Assembly (NCBI RefSeq): GCF_027213965.1
Contig: NZ_JAPWGX010000002.1
Coordinates: forward strand, 686,412-750,411
Length of the DNA stretch: 64,000 nt
DNA from: Maritalea porphyrae
GTDB taxonomy: Bacteria; Pseudomonadota; Alphaproteobacteria; Rhizobiales; Devosiaceae
Direction: 5' to 3'
Shown here: positions 62,172 through 64,000 of the stretch, piece by piece
Position numbering within the stretch: position 1 is the stretch's first letter
How the letters are laid out: every line of letters begins with the position of its first letter
Notes under the pieces: model-generated
Databases searched by the model: none
Told to the model about the DNA's origin: nothing
The model's input: only the letters and a program-made list of their open reading frames with translations
Made by a program: the position numbers and the translations under genes

Positions 62172-62918
62172 ATGAAAAATATTGCGATTGTAACAGGCGG
62201 TAGCCGCGGCATTGGTGCAGCGATTGCCAAGTTGTTGGCTAAATCTGGCGTTGATGTTTGCTTGTCCTATCAGAGCGACCTGCAAAGTGCTGGGGCGGTT
62301 GTCGAGACGTGCAAAGCTTTAGGTGTTCGCGCCTCAGCTTTTAGAGCGGATGTTGCAAGTGCTGGGGATGTTCATAGTCTCTTTCAATATTGCGATCAGC
62401 AACTTGGTGCCGCCAATATCTTGATCAACAATGCTGGCATTGTCGGAGAAGCTGGAAAGCTTGTCGATTTGAAACCTGATGTGCTTCAGCGTGTGTTTGC
62501 AGTGAACCTTTATGGCGCGATCTATTGTTGCCAAGAAGCGATCAAACGGATGGCAAAATCGCGCGGTGGAAACGGCGGCTCAATCGTCAATATTTCGTCA
62601 ATGGCCGCAAAGTTTGGCAGCCCGAACGAGTATATTCACTATGCCGCTTCAAAAGGCGCGCTGGACAGCATGACCATTGGTTTGGCAAAGGAAGTTGGAC
62701 CTGAGGGCATTCGCGTCAACGCCATTCATTCGGGCACAGCCGACACAGATATTCATGAACGTACGGGCAATCCAGATCGCCCAGCGATGGTGGCGAGCAT
62801 CAACCCGCTTGGTCGGGTTGCACGGCCTGAAGAAATTGCAGAGGCTACAGTTTGGTTGGCGCTTGACAAGTCCAGTTACACCAATGGCGCAATTATGCCG
62901 GTCACGGGCGGTATGTGA
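62172..62918 (+). CDS. SDR family oxidoreductase
   Basis: The 248-aa protein has the SDR motifs: TGGSRGIGAAIAKLL, NNAGIVG, the catalytic Ser in IVNISSMAA, YAASK with Tyr and Lys, and a C-terminal MPVTGGM. It begins 24 bp after tdh and is probably part of the kbl-tdh message. Its substrate is unknown; a sugar or beta-hydroxy-acid role would fit the family. Confidence 0.88.
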   Translation: MKNIAIVTGGSRGIGAAIAKLLAKSGVDVCLSYQSDLQSAGAVVETCKALGVRASAFRADVASAGDVHSLFQYCDQQLGAANILINNAGIVGEAGKLVDLKPDVLQRVFAVNLYGAIYCCQEAIKRMAKSRGGNGGSIVNISSMAAKFGSPNEYIHYAASKGALDSMTIGLAKEVGPEGIRVNAIHSGTADTDIHERTGNPDRPAMVASINPLGRVARPEEIAEATVWLALDKSSYTNGAIMPVTGGM

Positions 62919-62921
62919 TTT

Positions 62922-62956
62922 GTCGGGCGCAAAAGATAGCGCCCGACTTTTTTTTA
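62922..62956 (+). terminator. Rho-independent terminator after kbl-tdh-SDR
   Basis: GTCGGGCGC and GCGCCCGAC pair perfectly around an 8-nt loop, followed by nine T. It lies 3 bp after the SDR stop. Confidence 0.93.
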
Positions 62957-62963
62957 CGAAAAA

Positions 62964-63881
62964 CTAGTTGTTCTGCAATTGGCTTTCTCTATATGCGATG
63001 AACAAAGATGCGGCGATGATCAGCGCTGCACCAAGCCACAGGTTGCCGCCCGGCACCCAACCAAACACATAAAAACCCGCAAGCACATTGAACGGCAATT
63101 TGAGGTGATCAAAGGGCTGCACATAGGCTGCGTCTGCCGTTGCGTAAGCTTTGGTGATGAACCATTGGGCCAATGCCACTAAAATACCCGCGATCACGAT
63201 CCATTGGATGGCGGAGCCTGTTGAGATGGCGATGCCCGTTTCAGTACCCAGAGCCAGGGCGAGGTTGATCGGGGTGAGCAACAACAACAAATAGAGTGTG
63301 ATGGACTGTGGGTTTTCGGTTTTGGTGAGTTCTTTGGTGAATAGGCTGGTGACCGCCCAAAAGAAGGCCGCGCCGATGGGCAGCAAGGTTTTAAGCTCAA
63401 ACGCATCTGACCATGGTTGCAAGATGATCATGCCGCCGGCAAAACCAACTAATGTTGCGAGCCAACGGGCTGGCCCCACTTTTTCGTTCAGCAACAGGGC
63501 TGCACCAATGGTGACGAAGAATGTGGAGGTCATGATTAGAGCAATGGCTTGCCAAATCGGTACGCCCAGCGACAGGCCATAGACCCATAATTGCACGCCA
63601 ATCGTTGCGGCAATCACGCGCAAAACATGTAAGACAAGGTGGTTGGTTTTAAGGCCGGATAGTCCCGCTTTGAGGACAAATGGCACGCTTAAAACGGCTG
63701 CAATGGCATATTGCCAGAACGCTGCAGAGGTTGAAGATGTGCCTTCAACCATTGTGGCCAATTGGGTGAGTGAATTAACAGCGGCGAAGGCAATGCCTGC
63801 ACCAACCATATATAGCCCGGCGATGATCGCTGGACTTTTTAAAGTTAGACCTGTGCTTGAAGCTCTTACGGTCTGATCCAT
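62964..63881 (-). CDS. DMT family (EamA) transporter
   Basis: The 305-aa protein has ten hydrophobic helices in two EamA repeats (about 15-150 and 165-300). Segments such as LILQPWSDAFEL and YVQPFDHLKLPFNVLAGFYVFGWVPGGN match the family, which exports amino acids and other metabolites. It converges with the threonine-catabolism operon, so a metabolic link is possible but not shown. Confidence 0.9.
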   Translation of the reverse strand: MDQTVRASSTGLTLKSPAIIAGLYMVGAGIAFAAVNSLTQLATMVEGTSSTSAAFWQYAIAAVLSVPFVLKAGLSGLKTNHLVLHVLRVIAATIGVQLWVYGLSLGVPIWQAIALIMTSTFFVTIGAALLLNEKVGPARWLATLVGFAGGMIILQPWSDAFELKTLLPIGAAFFWAVTSLFTKELTKTENPQSITLYLLLLLTPINLALALGTETGIAISTGSAIQWIVIAGILVALAQWFITKAYATADAAYVQPFDHLKLPFNVLAGFYVFGWVPGGNLWLGAALIIAASLFIAYRESQLQNN

Positions 63882-63926
63882 TTTCGTTCCTCTCGAACAA
63901 ATGAATCAGGGCGCGATTGGGAGTAT

Positions 63927-64000
63927 CTAACGTTGTGCACCCCAAATTGCACGCAAAGGCGCAAGGGTGGCGTCAACATCTTTCAACCCCTTCTCTCTCA
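63927..64000 (-). CDS. C-terminal end of a gene running off the window
   Basis: A minus-strand frame is open from the window edge to a TAG at 63927. The visible 23 residues (REKGLKDVDATLAPLRAIWGAQR) look like a protein end. No family can be named. It would be upstream of the DMT transporter on the same strand. Confidence 0.4.
   Translation of the reverse strand, partial: REKGLKDVDATLAPLRAIWGAQR

Overview
The window looks like chromosomal DNA of an alphaproteobacterium, most likely of the order Hyphomicrobiales (rhizobia and relatives). The evidence is the set of genes and their order: ffh-rpsP-rimM-trmD, dapF-mtaB-ftsY-yciB, ccmABCDG next to acnA, ccoNOQP and ccoGHIS, an FnrL-type regulator, IalB proteins and a DUF2794 gene. 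GC content looks moderate (near 50% by eye), low for the order. I do not assign a genus. I see no rRNA, tRNA, CRISPR array, insertion sequence or phage gene.

Layout. 1-1.7 kb: the end of an epoxide-hydrolase-like gene and an unknown gene pair. 1.8-5.1 kb (minus): translation and SRP genes trmD, rimM, rpsP, ffh. 5.4-10.5 kb (plus): dapF, mtaB, ftsY, a threonine-aldolase-like gene, yciB. 10.6-13.4 kb (minus): cytochrome c maturation genes ccmA-B-C-D-G. 13.4-19.7 kb (plus): two different aconitases, acnB and acnA. 19.7-39.4 kb: mostly single housekeeping and accessory genes, including several regulator/target pairs that share a divergent promoter (TetR/quinone reductase, LysR/SDR), plus rlmN, rlmJ, argG and typA. 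39.6-43.0 kb: the cbb3 oxidase structural operon ccoNOQP. 43.1-50.7 kb: an accessory stretch rich in small regulators (HxlR, MarR, TetR), each facing or lying next to a likely target, with several unknown membrane proteins. 50.9-55.4 kb: the cbb3 assembly operon ccoGHIS. 55.4-59.1 kb: small conserved genes ending with an FnrL-like regulator. 59.3-62.9 kb: threonine catabolism (XRE-cupin regulator, kbl, tdh) and an SDR. The window ends with a DMT transporter and the edge of another gene.

How the genes work together. The ccm genes attach haem to c-type cytochromes, including CcoO and CcoP of the cbb3 oxidase. The cco genes build this high-affinity oxidase. The FnrL-like protein probably switches both cco operons on at low oxygen, because FNR-type boxes lie upstream of ccoN and of ccoG. 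Kbl and Tdh convert threonine to glycine and acetyl-CoA, and an operator-like sequence shared by the regulator promoter and the kbl promoter suggests control by the XRE-cupin protein.

The most unusual part is 13.4-17.0 kb. The promoter, a leader with two hairpins, and the first 13 codons of acnA occur twice. One copy precedes the real acnA. The other, with a degenerate coding part, lies between ccmA and acnB. The first hairpin has an identical 10-nt loop in both copies but completely different, compensating stems, and the second hairpin also survives through wobble-neutral changes. This suggests a selected RNA structure in aconitase mRNA. The AcnB protein itself reads like the Bacteroidota type, which points to horizontal transfer into the acnA promoter region.
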